A stretch of DNA of 64,000 nucleotides, from assembly GCF_000385135.1 (NCBI RefSeq), contig NZ_ARQM01000010.1, positions 1,488,001 through 1,552,000 on the forward strand, given 5' to 3'. A program made the position numbers and the translations under genes. Each line of letters starts with the position of its first letter. The stretch's first letter is position 1. The stretch is from Promicromonospora sukumoe 327MFSha3.1. Lineage in GTDB: Bacteria > Actinomycetota > Actinomycetes > Actinomycetales > Cellulomonadaceae. Shown one piece after another: positions 15,748 to 24,550 of this stretch. The notes beneath the pieces were generated by a model, which worked only from the letters and a program-made list of their open reading frames with translations, made no database searches and was not told where the DNA came from.

Positions 15748-16956
15748 TCACTCCCAGCGCCGGTGCCGCGGCAGCGCCACGCCCACCACGCCGAGGCAGC
15801 ACGCGCAGACCACCGCGACCACGGCCAGCGCGAGCACGTACGAGACGCCCGGCGCGAGGGCGGCCAGCAGCGTGGGCAGCAGGAACCCCGTGTAGGCGAG
15901 CGAGTAGTACACGCCGGTCATCCCGGCGAGGTCCCGCGGGGTGGCCATCGACTGCGCGATCAGCAGGCCGGAGACCACGCACACCCCGTACGAGCCGCCG
16001 AGCAGCGCCGCGACCGCGAACGCGAGGGCGGGCTGGCCCACCGCGGCCGCGACGGCGGCCAGCACCATGCCCGCCGTCATCCCGGACAGCCCGACGACCA
16101 GCGCGTGCCCGTGCGTCACGCGGTTCAGGTACCCGACGGTGGTCTGGGTCAGCGCCCCGGTCCCCAGGGTCACCACGGTCAGGCCCGTCGCGTACAGCGT
16201 CGCCCAGGACCCGAGCCGGTCCTCGACGACGGCGGGCATGATCGCGTAGGCCACGCCGGCGGCCGCGAACACCCACGGCGCGGCCGGGAGGACCAGCAGC
16301 CGGAACGCCCGCTGCCCGGCCGACGGCACCCGCAGGTCGCGCCACCAGGGCCGCTGCGCACGCAGCTCCGCCGGCAGGCTCTCCGGGGCCCGGAGCAGCG
16401 GGCCGAGCGCCAGGAGGCACAGCGCCACGTGCACGACATAGGGCGACTGCCCGGGCCAGGGCGCCCACTGCGCGATTGCACCCGTGACCCCGGCGCCGAG
16501 CGCGAACCCCAGCGTCAGGGTCAGCGAGGAGCGCCAGGCGCCCGCGGCGCTGCCCGCGTGCAGGTCCCACGGTGACGCCGACAGCTCCTTGATCCAGCTC
16601 GATCCCACCGACATGCCGATGCCGACGCCGATCCCCGCCAGCAGCCGGCCCGCGCACAGCAGCACGAACGAGTCCATGCCGGCGGCGAGCAGCACGCTCG
16701 CCGCGATCGCGCTGACCAGCCCGGCGATCGCGACCGGCTTGCGGCCGTGCTGGTCGGACAGCGCCGCGGCGACGAGCAGGCCCGGGATCAGGCCGAACAC
16801 GTACATGCCCAGGAGCAGGTTCGCCTGCCACGGCGCGTAGCCGCCGAGCGTCTCGTAGACGTGCAGCAGGGGCGTGAAATGGTTGCCGCCCCACGCGACG
16901 ACGAACACCGCGGGCGCCGTCAGGAGCCAGGACCGTCCCGTGTGCCGCAGGCTCAC
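15748..16956 (-). CDS. MFS transporter
   Basis: This 402-residue membrane protein has twelve predicted membrane segments of the major facilitator type. The loop 2-3 signature appears as SDQHGRKPVAIAG, and there is a Gly-rich GIGVGIGMS segment in helix 4. It begins at a GTG whose bases overlap the stop of the GntR gene (GTGA), so it is translationally coupled to its likely regulator. The substrate is unknown; GntR-FCD partners often control uptake of sugar acids or other organic acids, which is inference. No enzyme gene is attached to the pair. Confidence 0.9.
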   Translation of the reverse strand: MSLRHTGRSWLLTAPAVFVVAWGGNHFTPLLHVYETLGGYAPWQANLLLGMYVFGLIPGLLVAAALSDQHGRKPVAIAGLVSAIAASVLLAAGMDSFVLLCAGRLLAGIGVGIGMSVGSSWIKELSASPWDLHAGSAAGAWRSSLTLTLGFALGAGVTGAIAQWAPWPGQSPYVVHVALCLLALGPLLRAPESLPAELRAQRPWWRDLRVPSAGQRAFRLLVLPAAPWVFAAAGVAYAIMPAVVEDRLGSWATLYATGLTVVTLGTGALTQTTVGYLNRVTHGHALVVGLSGMTAGMVLAAVAAAVGQPALAFAVAALLGGSYGVCVVSGLLIAQSMATPRDLAGMTGVYYSLAYTGFLLPTLLAALAPGVSYVLALAVVAVVCACCLGVVGVALPRHRRWE

Positions 16957-17648
16957 CGCGCCACCTCGTAGCCGCTGTGCCCCTGGGCGAGGTGCCGGTC
17001 GATCTGCCGGACGAACCCGTCGGTGTCGGCGGCCTCGATCGCGTCCAGCAGGGCGGCGTGCTCGTCCGCGAACCCGTCCAGGCGGCCGGCCGTGGCGCCG
17101 ACGGCGAGGTAGGTGAGGCGGATCAGCCGGGGTCCCAGCAGCCGCGAGACCTCGTCGACGACGCCGCTGCGCTCGTGGTGGATGATCGCGGCGTGGAACG
17201 CGTAGTCCAGGACGGTGAAGTCCGTGGGCCGGTCGACGGCGTCCCGCTGCCGGTCCAGGATCGTCCGCAGGGCCGCGGTCAGCCGCTCGCGCGAGCCGGG
17301 CTCCGCGGACTCCAGCCGCCGCACCACGTTCGTCTCCAGCATGGAGCGGACCGACAGGAGCTCGTCCCGCTCCGTGGCGGTGGGCACCGTGACCATGGCG
17401 CCCTTCTTCGGCGCGAGCGCCACGAGCCCCCAGACCTGGAGCGCGAGCAGCGCCTCCCGGACCGGCGTGCGGCTGACGCCGTGCTCGGCGGCGACGTCCA
17501 CCTCGGTCAGCCAGGTGCCCGGGGCGATCCCGGCGCTGACGATCTGCTGGGCGAGCTCGCCGGAGAGCCGCTCCGCGATCGAGCGGGACGGCGTGGTCCA
17601 GGGCAGGTTGAGGTGCTCGGCGGGATCCGGTTGCATGCAACCATGCAT
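16953..17648 (-). CDS. GntR-family regulator, FCD type
   Basis: This 231-residue regulator has a winged helix domain (about 20-88, with VDVAAEHGVSRTPVREALLAL) and a C-terminal FCD helical domain (about 95-220, with the His/Asp metal or ligand positions in DYAFHAAIIHHERSG and DEHAALLDAIEA). FCD regulators usually bind carboxylic acids. The start may be the ATG at 17648 or 17636; neither has a ribosome site, so a leaderless transcript is possible. Both candidates sit inside palindromes rich in TGCATGCA, which look like its own operator. It is coupled to an MFS transporter gene. Confidence 0.9.
   Translation of the reverse strand: MHGCMQPDPAEHLNLPWTTPSRSIAERLSGELAQQIVSAGIAPGTWLTEVDVAAEHGVSRTPVREALLALQVWGLVALAPKKGAMVTVPTATERDELLSVRSMLETNVVRRLESAEPGSRERLTAALRTILDRQRDAVDRPTDFTVLDYAFHAAIIHHERSGVVDEVSRLLGPRLIRLTYLAVGATAGRLDGFADEHAALLDAIEAADTDGFVRQIDRHLAQGHSGYEVAR
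17629..17648. promoter_or_regulatory. Overlapping palindromes at the GntR start (candidate operator)
   Basis: GGTTGCATGCAACC is a perfect 14-base palindrome at 17629-17642. It overlaps a second arrangement, TGCAT-N6-ATGCA (17632-17647). They cover the possible start codons of the GntR gene and lie in the region shared with the divergent LacI gene. This fits autorepression by the GntR protein but has not been tested. Confidence 0.5.
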
Positions 17649-17713
17649 ACATCATGCGGCCGCCCAGTGCCCGGCGGTGCTCAGGATGTGGGCTCCCGTG
17701 TGATCATGGGGCC

Positions 17714-18742
17714 ATGACGTCCCTGGTCCGCGGCAGGCCCGCGACGGTGAAGGACGTCGCACGTCACGCCGGGGTCTCGGCGAGCACCGTGTCGAACGTG
17801 CTGCACGGCCGCTCCAGCGTGGCCGACGAGATCCGCGCCCGGGTCGAGGCCGCGATCACCGAGGTCGGGTACGTCCCGTCGGCCGCCGGCCGCCTGCTGC
17901 GCAGCGGCACGTCCGAGGTGATCCAGCTCGCCCTGCCCGACATCCGCTCGCCCTACTACTCGGCCCTGGCCCACACGGTCATCCAGCGGGCCCGCGAGCT
18001 CGGGATGACGGTGGTCATCGAGGAGACCGACGGCGCCGTCGAGCAGGAGCAGCGGGTGGCGAGCAGCCACCCGCACCGGGGTGTCGGCGGCACGCTCATC
18101 TGCCCGATGTCGCTCACGAGCGACGACCTGGCCGAGCTGCGCCCCGAGCTGCCGACCGTCCTGCTCGGCGAGCACACGCGGGGCGACGCGTTCGACCAGG
18201 TGTTCATCGACAGCCGCGCCGCGGCGCGCGACGTCGCGACCCACCTCGTGGCGACCGGCCGCCGGCGGTTCGCGTTCGTCGGCACCGAGCACGGCAAGGG
18301 CACCGGCCCGGGGGCGCTGCGGCTGGAGGGCGTGCGCGACGTGCTGCGCGCCGAGGGGCTGGACCTGCCCGACTCCGCGGTGCTCGGCACGCCCGACTTC
18401 GGGCGCGAGACCGGCGTCGCCGTGGGCGAGCGGCTCCCGGCGGGGGAGTCGGGGTACGACGCCGTGGTCTGCGCCACCGACGAGCTGGCCGTCGGCGTGC
18501 TGCACGCGCTCGCGGGCCGCGGCGTCGAGGTGCCGCGGGAGATCGCGGTCACCGGCTGGGACGACGCTCCCGAGAGCCGGTTCGTGACGCCGTCGCTCAC
18601 GACCGTGGCGCACGACCTCGACGACCTGGCCGCCGCGGCCCTCGGCTTCGTCACGGCGCGCCGGGCCGATCCGGCGCGCCGCCCCGGCCGGCACGTGTCG
18701 CCGCACCGGCTCGTGGTGCGCGACTCGACGCAGACCGGCTGA
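17714..18742 (+). CDS. LacI-family transcriptional regulator
   Basis: This 342-residue repressor has the LacI helix-turn-helix (about 13-35, TVKDVARHAGVSASTVSNVL) and hinge helix (PSAAGRLLRSG), followed by a periplasmic-binding-like sugar domain (about 65-335, with VCATDELAVGVLHAL and AVTGWDDAPESRF). It lies just upstream of a sugar ABC importer and sulfatase operon. Two LacI-type palindromes with a central CG (18809-18820, 18830-18841) stand in front of that operon, so it very likely represses the operon until a sugar derived from the imported glycan is present. It is divergent from the GntR/MFS pair. Confidence 0.93.
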   Translation: MTSLVRGRPATVKDVARHAGVSASTVSNVLHGRSSVADEIRARVEAAITEVGYVPSAAGRLLRSGTSEVIQLALPDIRSPYYSALAHTVIQRARELGMTVVIEETDGAVEQEQRVASSHPHRGVGGTLICPMSLTSDDLAELRPELPTVLLGEHTRGDAFDQVFIDSRAAARDVATHLVATGRRRFAFVGTEHGKGTGPGALRLEGVRDVLRAEGLDLPDSAVLGTPDFGRETGVAVGERLPAGESGYDAVVCATDELAVGVLHALAGRGVEVPREIAVTGWDDAPESRFVTPSLTTVAHDLDDLAAAALGFVTARRADPARRPGRHVSPHRLVVRDSTQTG

Positions 18743-18766
18743 GTCTCCCGGACCGCCACCCGCGCA

Positions 18767-18796
18767 TTGACACCGCGCGGCTCCGCCCCCTACGTT
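18767..18796 (+). promoter_or_regulatory. Promoter of the ABC importer-sulfatase operon
   Basis: TTGACA (18767-18772) and TACGTT (18791-18796) are 18 bases apart, upstream of the first LacI-type operator. Transcription would start near 18803, just before the operators, so a bound repressor would block clearance. Confidence 0.55.
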
Positions 18797-18808
18797 CGAA
18801 CGCGGCCG

Positions 18809-18841
18809 TGTAACGTTGCACGGCGCAGATGCAACGTTGCA
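18809..18841. promoter_or_regulatory. Tandem LacI-type operators, 21 bases apart
   Basis: TGTAACGTTGCA (18809-18820, one mismatch) and TGCAACGTTGCA (18830-18841, perfect palindrome) share a central CG, the hallmark of LacI-family sites. Their centres are 21 bases apart, two helical turns, so two dimers would sit on the same DNA face. The second site ends directly before the GGAGG ribosome site of the substrate-binding protein gene. Confidence 0.8.
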
Positions 18842-18851
18842 CGGAGGATGG

Positions 18852-20306
18852 ATGAGGAACCTCGACCGCCGCACCTTCCTGGCTCTCGGTGGTGCCGCCG
18901 GCCTGGCCGGCGCGCTCGGGCTCGCCGGCTGCGGCCGCTCCGGCCCGGCGCGGGACGTCGCCGGCACGATCACCTGGTGGGACCAGTTCCAGCCGCTGGA
19001 GGCCCTCCAGCGCGAGACCTTCGACGCCGTCGCGGGCCGGCTCGGCGTCACCGTCGACTACACCGTCTACGACCCGGCGGGCCTCGGCCAGGCCCTGCAG
19101 CTCGCCCAGCAGAGCGGCCAGGTGCCCGACGTCTTCACCAACGGGTACGGCGTGCCCGAGCTGGTCCTGGTCGAGAACGGCTGGGTGCGGCCCATCGAGC
19201 TCAGCCCCGAGGCCCGCGCGCGCTTCCCCGAGGGCACGCTGGTCGAGGGCCTGCACACGTTCGGGGGCGAGCTGTACTCGTTCCCGCTGTTCACGCCGCA
19301 CCAGCACGCCACCCTGACCTGGTTCGACCAGCGGGCCGTCGAGGCGGCCGGCGGCGACCCGGAGAACGGGCCGCGCACCTGGGACGAGTTCCGGTCCCTG
19401 GCCGGCGCCCTGACCGAAGCGGGCAGCTCGTCGGGGTGGATCGAGGGGCTCGCGCTGCTCGACCGGCTGCGCCAGCACGTGATCGACCTCGCGACCGGCG
19501 CGGGCGCGGTGCTCAGCTTCGCGGGCAACGGCGCCGACGCCCCCGGCGTCGCGGACGCCCGCACGGGGGAGTACCCCTTCGACTCCGCCGAGTTCCGCGA
19601 CGTCTTCGAGTTCCTCGGCTCGCTTGTGCGCGACGGCGTCATGTTCCCGTCCTCGACGTCGCTCGACGTGCGCACGGCGCGCGCCCGCTGGGTGGGCGGC
19701 TCGGCCGGGCTGTTCTTCGACGGGCCCTGGAACGCCGGCGTCCTGGCGGGGCAGTTCCCCGACGCGCTCGCCACGCTCGGCCTGGCGGACATGCCCACGC
19801 CCGACGGCGTCGCCCGGGCGATGAACGGCCCGGTCGGCGGCGCGTTCTGGCTGTCGCGGACGTCGTCGGACGCCGCGGCCGCCGGCGAGATCCTGTCGCG
19901 GATGACCACCGCGGACTACGCGCGGGGCCTGGCCGCCGCCATGGACCAGCCGCCCGCCGACGTCGGCGCCGTCGCCGAGGCCGACGTCCCGGAGGCCTAC
20001 GCGCGGGCCGTCTCGCTCATGCGGGACAGCGTCCGGCTCGCGCCCAGCCCCGTGGCGAAGAACCCCGCGGTCGGCGCGGTGCTGTCCGAGATGAAGCAGA
20101 TCCGGCCCAACCTCGGCGAGATTGCGCAGGGCTACCTCGGCGGCAACGTCGACGACGTCGGCGCCGAGCTCACGCGCTACCGCAGCCGCCTGGCCACCGA
20201 GCGCGACCGCGCCATCGAGGTGGTCCGGGCCGGCGGCCAGGAGGTCTCGCTCGACGACTGGATCTTCGACGACGCCGACCAGACCACCGGGAGCCCCCGC
20301 TCATGA
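18852..20306 (+). CDS. Sugar ABC transporter substrate-binding lipoprotein
   Basis: This 484-residue protein is an extracellular solute-binding protein of family 1. It combines a twin-arginine motif (DRRTFLALGG, residues 5-14) with a lipobox LAGC at Cys27, so it is probably exported folded and lipid-anchored. The body shows typical stretches such as TITWWDQF near the N-terminus, VPDVFTNGYG, and GLFFDGPWNAGVL. GGAGG precedes the ATG at 18852. It is the first gene of a four-gene operon with two permeases and a sulfatase. The ATPase is missing, as usual where a shared MsiK-type ATPase serves several importers. The sulfatase suggests a sulfated glycan fragment as ligand. Confidence 0.93.
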   Translation: MRNLDRRTFLALGGAAGLAGALGLAGCGRSGPARDVAGTITWWDQFQPLEALQRETFDAVAGRLGVTVDYTVYDPAGLGQALQLAQQSGQVPDVFTNGYGVPELVLVENGWVRPIELSPEARARFPEGTLVEGLHTFGGELYSFPLFTPHQHATLTWFDQRAVEAAGGDPENGPRTWDEFRSLAGALTEAGSSSGWIEGLALLDRLRQHVIDLATGAGAVLSFAGNGADAPGVADARTGEYPFDSAEFRDVFEFLGSLVRDGVMFPSSTSLDVRTARARWVGGSAGLFFDGPWNAGVLAGQFPDALATLGLADMPTPDGVARAMNGPVGGAFWLSRTSSDAAAAGEILSRMTTADYARGLAAAMDQPPADVGAVAEADVPEAYARAVSLMRDSVRLAPSPVAKNPAVGAVLSEMKQIRPNLGEIAQGYLGGNVDDVGAELTRYRSRLATERDRAIEVVRAGGQEVSLDDWIFDDADQTTGSPRS

Positions 20307-21223
20307 CCCTCGTCAGCACCCCGCACGCCCGGCGGGCCGCCGCGCACCGGCCCTGGATCTGGCTCTTCCTGCTGCCCACCATCGTGCTCTTCGGCGCGTA
20401 CACGGTGTGGCCCGCGCTGGCCAGCATCTGGTACTCGTTCCTCAACTGGTCCGGCTACGGGCCCGAGCGGCCGTTCGCCGGGTGGGCCAACTACCAGCTC
20501 GCGTTCTCCGACCCGCTGTTCTGGAAGTCGATCGGCGTCACGCTGCTGATCATCGTGGTCACCGTGCCGCTGCGGGTGCTGCTCGCGCTCGTGCTCGCGA
20601 TCTTCCTGAACGACCCGCGCCTGCCGTTCGCGCGCGTGCTGCGCACCGCGTTCTTCGTCCCCGTCGTGGCGACGACGGCGATCATCGGCATCGTCATGAA
20701 CTTCGTGCTCGACCCCGCCGGCGGGCCCGTGAACCACGTGCTCGGCAACCTCGGGATCGGCCCGGTCGACTTCCTCGGCGACGCCTCGGCCGCCCTGTGG
20801 ACCGTGATGGGCGTCCACTTCTGGAAGTGGCTCGGCCTGACCCTCATGTACTGGCTGGCCGCGCTGCAGACCATCCCGAACGACGTCCAGGAGGCGGCCC
20901 GGGTCGACGGCGCCAGTGCCCGGCAGCGCTTCACGCACATCACCCTGCCGATGCTCGCGCCGTTCGTCGCCATCATCACCATGCTCACCATCGTCGAGAC
21001 CATGCAGATCTTCGACCTCGTGCAGACCATGACCGGTGGCGGGCCGTTCTTCTCCACCCTCGTGACCGAGGTCTACATCTACCAGCAGGCGTTCGAGACG
21101 GCGCGGCCCGAGTACGGGTACGCCTCCGCCGTCGGCGTGCTGCTCGGCGTCCTCACCCTCGTCGTGGTCGGTGTCGCGGCGATCGTCTCGCGGCTCATCG
21201 GCCGGAAGGGAGCGGTCCGGTGA
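20303..21223 (+). CDS. Carbohydrate ABC transporter permease (MalF-like)
   Basis: This 306-residue permease has six predicted membrane segments and the ABC-coupling EAA loop DVQEAARVDGASARQRFTHITLP (in pieces; conserved EAA and G). Its start codon overlaps the stop of the binding-protein gene (ATGA). It forms the inner-membrane channel with the second permease encoded next. The sequence type, beginning with WIWLFLLPTIVLFGAYTVWPAL, is characteristic of CUT1-class sugar importers. Confidence 0.93.
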   Translation: MTLVSTPHARRAAAHRPWIWLFLLPTIVLFGAYTVWPALASIWYSFLNWSGYGPERPFAGWANYQLAFSDPLFWKSIGVTLLIIVVTVPLRVLLALVLAIFLNDPRLPFARVLRTAFFVPVVATTAIIGIVMNFVLDPAGGPVNHVLGNLGIGPVDFLGDASAALWTVMGVHFWKWLGLTLMYWLAALQTIPNDVQEAARVDGASARQRFTHITLPMLAPFVAIITMLTIVETMQIFDLVQTMTGGGPFFSTLVTEVYIYQQAFETARPEYGYASAVGVLLGVLTLVVVGVAAIVSRLIGRKGAVR

Positions 21224-22116
21224 CCGGAACCATGACCACCACCAGAACTGTGTCCACGTCCAGAAGCATCTCCGCCACCAGGACCATGACCCGCAGCCGG
21301 ACGGCCGGCTGGGTCCAGTTCGCCGTCCTCGCGGTGCTCGCCCTGGCCTGGGTCTACCCGCTGCTGTGGATCTTCGCGGCCTCCCTCAAGGACGACGCCT
21401 CGATCTTCACCGACGGCCTGAGCCTGATCCCGGACCAGTGGAACTGGCAGAACTACGTGGACGCCTGGCAGACCGCCGGGTTCGCCCGCTACACCCTCAA
21501 CTCGCTGGTCGTCACGATCGGCTCGGTCGTCGTCGTCATCCTGCGCTGCGCCACCGCCGGCTACGTGATCGGCCGGTACCGGTTCCGCGGCCGACGCGTC
21601 GTGCTCGGCGTGCTGCTCGCCGCCAGCTTCATCCCCACCGGCCTCGCCATCATCCCGGTCGTGCGGCTCAGCACCGAGCTCGGCATCCTCGACAGCACCC
21701 TCGGGCTGATCCTCGCGCTGTCCGCCGGCGGCAACGTGGCCGGCGTCCTGCTGTACACGGGGTTCTTCGCCCAGATCCCCGACGAGCTCGAGCAGGCCGC
21801 CCACATGGACGGCGCCGGGTTCCTGCGCACCTTCTTCTCCGTGATGCTCCCGCTGTCCGGGCCCATCACCGCGACCGTCGCCGTCGTCACGTTCATCGGG
21901 ACCTGGAGCAACTTCTTCGTCCCGCTCGTGTTCACGTTCAGCGACCCCGACCGCCGCACCCTCGCCGTCGGCATGCTCGCCTTCCAGGGCACCAACTCGA
22001 CCGACTGGACCGGCCTCGCCGCCGGCGCGACCATGTCGCTCGTCCCGGTCCTGCTCGTGTTCGTGCTGCTGCAGCGCTACTTCGTGGAGGGCATCGCCGG
22101 CGCCGTGAAGAACTGA
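21220..22116 (+). CDS. Carbohydrate ABC transporter permease (MalG-like)
   Basis: This 298-residue permease has a Thr/Ser/Arg-rich N-terminus of about 28 residues and then six membrane segments, with the EAA loop variant IPDELEQAAHMDGAGFLRTFFSVMLP (in pieces) near residue 190. The GTG start overlaps the upstream permease stop (GTGA). It pairs with the MalF-like protein. The family ending, VEGIAGAVKN, is typical of CUT1 permeases, where VxG(x)xGAVKG is common. Confidence 0.92.
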   Translation: MTGTMTTTRTVSTSRSISATRTMTRSRTAGWVQFAVLAVLALAWVYPLLWIFAASLKDDASIFTDGLSLIPDQWNWQNYVDAWQTAGFARYTLNSLVVTIGSVVVVILRCATAGYVIGRYRFRGRRVVLGVLLAASFIPTGLAIIPVVRLSTELGILDSTLGLILALSAGGNVAGVLLYTGFFAQIPDELEQAAHMDGAGFLRTFFSVMLPLSGPITATVAVVTFIGTWSNFFVPLVFTFSDPDRRTLAVGMLAFQGTNSTDWTGLAAGATMSLVPVLLVFVLLQRYFVEGIAGAVKN

Positions 22117-22172
22117 CCCGGCGCCCCGCCGCCGTCCCGAGACCGCCCACCAGACAGGAGCCCCGCACCACC

Positions 22173-23609
22173 ATGACCAGGCCCAACATCCTTCTCATCT
22201 GCACCGACCAGCAGCGCTGGGACGCCCTCGCCGCCGCCGGCAACAGCGCCATCCGCACCCCGAACCTCGACCGCCTCGCCGCCCACGGCGTCCGGTTCGA
22301 CCGCTGCATCGTGCAGTCACCCGTGTGCGCGCCGTCCCGCGCCAGCCTCATGACCAGCCGCTACCCGCGCAACCACGGCCTGTGGGCCAACGGCGTCGAC
22401 ATCGCCGGGAGCGAGCAGCTCTTCACCGCGGCGCTCGCGCGTCACGGCTACGACTGCGGCCTGGTGGGCAAGTTCCACCTCGGCTCGGCCTGGGGCGGGC
22501 GCACCGAACCGCGCCTCGACGACGGCTTCCGGGTGTTCCGCTGGTCGCACGACCCGTACGTGCGCAGCCCCGAGAACAGCTACCACACCTGGCTCGAGGA
22601 GCAGTTTCCCGGCCTGCTCGACGAGACGCTGGCCCAGGGCGGCGACGCGATCGACCGGCTGCCCACCGAGGCGCACTACAGCCACTGGATCGGCGAGGAG
22701 GCGATCGGCTACCTCCGCACGGGCCGGGACAAGGACAAGCCGTTCTGCTTCGTGGTGAACTTCTTCGACCCGCACCACGGCTTCGGCGCGCCGCCCGAGT
22801 ACCGGGAACGGTACGACGCCCAGGCGCTGCCCCGCCCGGTCGGCGGCCCGGACGACCTCGACGACAAGCCTGCGATCTACCGGGAGGCCTCCGCGCGGTC
22901 GTACGCGGGCAGCCTGCCGGGGTTCCAGGACTACACGGCCGACGAGATCCAGGGGATCGTCGCCGACTACTACGCCATGGTGTCGCTGGTGGACGACGAG
23001 GTGGGGCGCATCCTGGCCGCGCTGGAGGACGAGGGGCTGGCCGGCGACACGCTGGTGGTCTTCACCAGTGACCACGGCGAGCTGCTCGGCGACCACCAGA
23101 TGCTGCTCAAGGGCCCCATGATGTTCGAGAGCTCGGTGCGCGTGCCGCTGATCGTGCGCTGGCCCGGGGAGCTGCCCGAGGGCGAGGTCCGCGACGACCT
23201 GGTGCAGTGGATCGACCTCGCGCCCACGCTGCTGGAGGCCGCCGGCGTCGACGCCCTGCCGCGCGCGCAGGGCACCAGCCTGCTGGGGCTCGCCCGGTCG
23301 GGGCAGTGGGACGACGCGCGGGGCTGGGCGCTGTCCGAGTACCGCAACAGCTGCATCCCCTACGACGTGCCCGTGCACACCACGATGCTGCGCACCGACG
23401 ACTGGAAGGTCGTGGTGCACCACGGCGCGCCGAGCACCGACCGCGAGCGGACCGGCGAGCTGTACGACCTGGTCGGCGACCCGCACGAGCTCACGAACCT
23501 GTGGGACGACGAGCGGTTCCGGGACCGGCGTCTGGGCCTGCAGGAGCAGCTCCTGGACGTGCTCGTCGCGACGGAGGACCGCAGCCGGCCGCGGCTCGCG
23601 GACTTCTAG
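22173..23609 (+). CDS. Type I sulfatase (formylglycine-dependent)
   Basis: This 478-residue cytoplasmic enzyme begins NILLICTDQQRWDAL, with metal-binding Asp/Gln. It has the sulfatase signature CAPSRASLMTSRYP, in which Cys52 would be converted to formylglycine. A second metal site, FTSDHGELLGDH, appears near residue 295. It hydrolyses sulfate esters. There is no signal peptide, so it would desulfate sugars after import by the upstream ABC system, in whose operon it is the last gene. The generating enzyme for formylglycine is not in the window. No lyase or glycosidase for a sulfated glycan is attached, so the exact substrate is open. Confidence 0.93.
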   Translation: MTRPNILLICTDQQRWDALAAAGNSAIRTPNLDRLAAHGVRFDRCIVQSPVCAPSRASLMTSRYPRNHGLWANGVDIAGSEQLFTAALARHGYDCGLVGKFHLGSAWGGRTEPRLDDGFRVFRWSHDPYVRSPENSYHTWLEEQFPGLLDETLAQGGDAIDRLPTEAHYSHWIGEEAIGYLRTGRDKDKPFCFVVNFFDPHHGFGAPPEYRERYDAQALPRPVGGPDDLDDKPAIYREASARSYAGSLPGFQDYTADEIQGIVADYYAMVSLVDDEVGRILAALEDEGLAGDTLVVFTSDHGELLGDHQMLLKGPMMFESSVRVPLIVRWPGELPEGEVRDDLVQWIDLAPTLLEAAGVDALPRAQGTSLLGLARSGQWDDARGWALSEYRNSCIPYDVPVHTTMLRTDDWKVVVHHGAPSTDRERTGELYDLVGDPHELTNLWDDERFRDRRLGLQEQLLDVLVATEDRSRPRLADF

Positions 23610-24550
23610 CGGCCCGCGACCGCCGTCGCCACCACGAGGTCCTCCCAGGACATCCCGGAGCTCTTGAACACGACGGGCCGGTCCTCGGGGAGCCCGACGG
23701 CCCCGGTGACGACGTCCGCCATCGGGACGAGGTCCGTCGCCGTGATCGCGCCCTCGGCGACCGCGAGGACGACGTCGCCGCACTCCCGCAGCGCGGTAGT
23801 GACGTCCTCGACGACGACGGCGGCGCGGCCCAGCAGGTCGGCGGGGAGCTCCCGCGCGTCCGGCTCGTGGGAGCCGACGGCGATGACCACGGCGTCGTCG
23901 CGCACCAGGGCGCCGTCGAACAGCGGCTCCCGGGCGGTGGTGGCGCAGACGATCACGCCCGCGGCCGCCGTGGCCCGGGCGGCCTCGGCACTGCCGGTGC
24001 CCACCACGTGCGTGAGGCCGTCGGTCGTGGCGACCCGGTCGGGCCGGCGGACCACCGCGGTGACGGTGCCGAGCGGGCGGTGCCCGGCGAGCGTGTCGCG
24101 CAGCGTGTCCAGGTGGCCGATGCCCTGGTGCCCCGCGCCGTAGAGCACCACGTCGAGCGGCTCCGCGGAGCGCCGCAGCACGTCGAGGGTCGCGGCGACG
24201 GAGACGGCGGGCGTGCGTAGGTCGGTCAGCGCCGGGCCGTCGATCAGGCAGCGGGGCGTGAGCGTCTCGGCGTCGAGCAGGAGGTACAGGCCCTGGATGC
24301 GGGCCAGGCCGCGCGCCGGGTTGTCCGGCGCGAGGCTGAGCACCTTGATCCCGGCGTCCGCGCCGGCCTCGGCGGGCATGAGGAGCAGCTCGCCGTTCTC
24401 CAGGGGCTCGGAGATACGCGCGTGGTCGGCCTCGGGGCGCAGGCCCGCCCGGAGAGCCTGGCGCAGCGCCTCGACGGCCCCGGCGGGCGCCAGGCGCTGT
24501 CGGACGTCGTCCGCGGTGAGGTAGGGGATCGCCCCCGGCTGCGCGGTCAT
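23606..24550 (-). CDS. Ornithine cyclodeaminase / mu-crystallin family protein (candidate pyrroline-2-carboxylate reductase)
   Basis: This 314-residue protein belongs to the ornithine cyclodeaminase/mu-crystallin family, with a Rossmann NAD(P) loop LDVVLYGAGHQGIGHLDTL near residue 130 and the family stretches IKVLSLAP, DGPALTDLRTPAVS and VAVGSHEPDARELPADLL. In proteobacteria, members of this family placed beside a proline-racemase-type enzyme reduce delta-1-pyrroline-2-carboxylate to L-proline during trans-3-hydroxyproline use. That pairing is seen here, because the upstream gene is a proline racemase family member and the start overlaps its stop (ATGA). Its end overlaps the end of the convergent sulfatase gene by three bases. 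Confidence 0.87.
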   Translation of the reverse strand: MTAQPGAIPYLTADDVRQRLAPAGAVEALRQALRAGLRPEADHARISEPLENGELLLMPAEAGADAGIKVLSLAPDNPARGLARIQGLYLLLDAETLTPRCLIDGPALTDLRTPAVSVAATLDVLRRSAEPLDVVLYGAGHQGIGHLDTLRDTLAGHRPLGTVTAVVRRPDRVATTDGLTHVVGTGSAEAARATAAAGVIVCATTAREPLFDGALVRDDAVVIAVGSHEPDARELPADLLGRAAVVVEDVTTALRECGDVVLAVAEGAITATDLVPMADVVTGAVGLPEDRPVVFKSSGMSWEDLVVATAVAGR

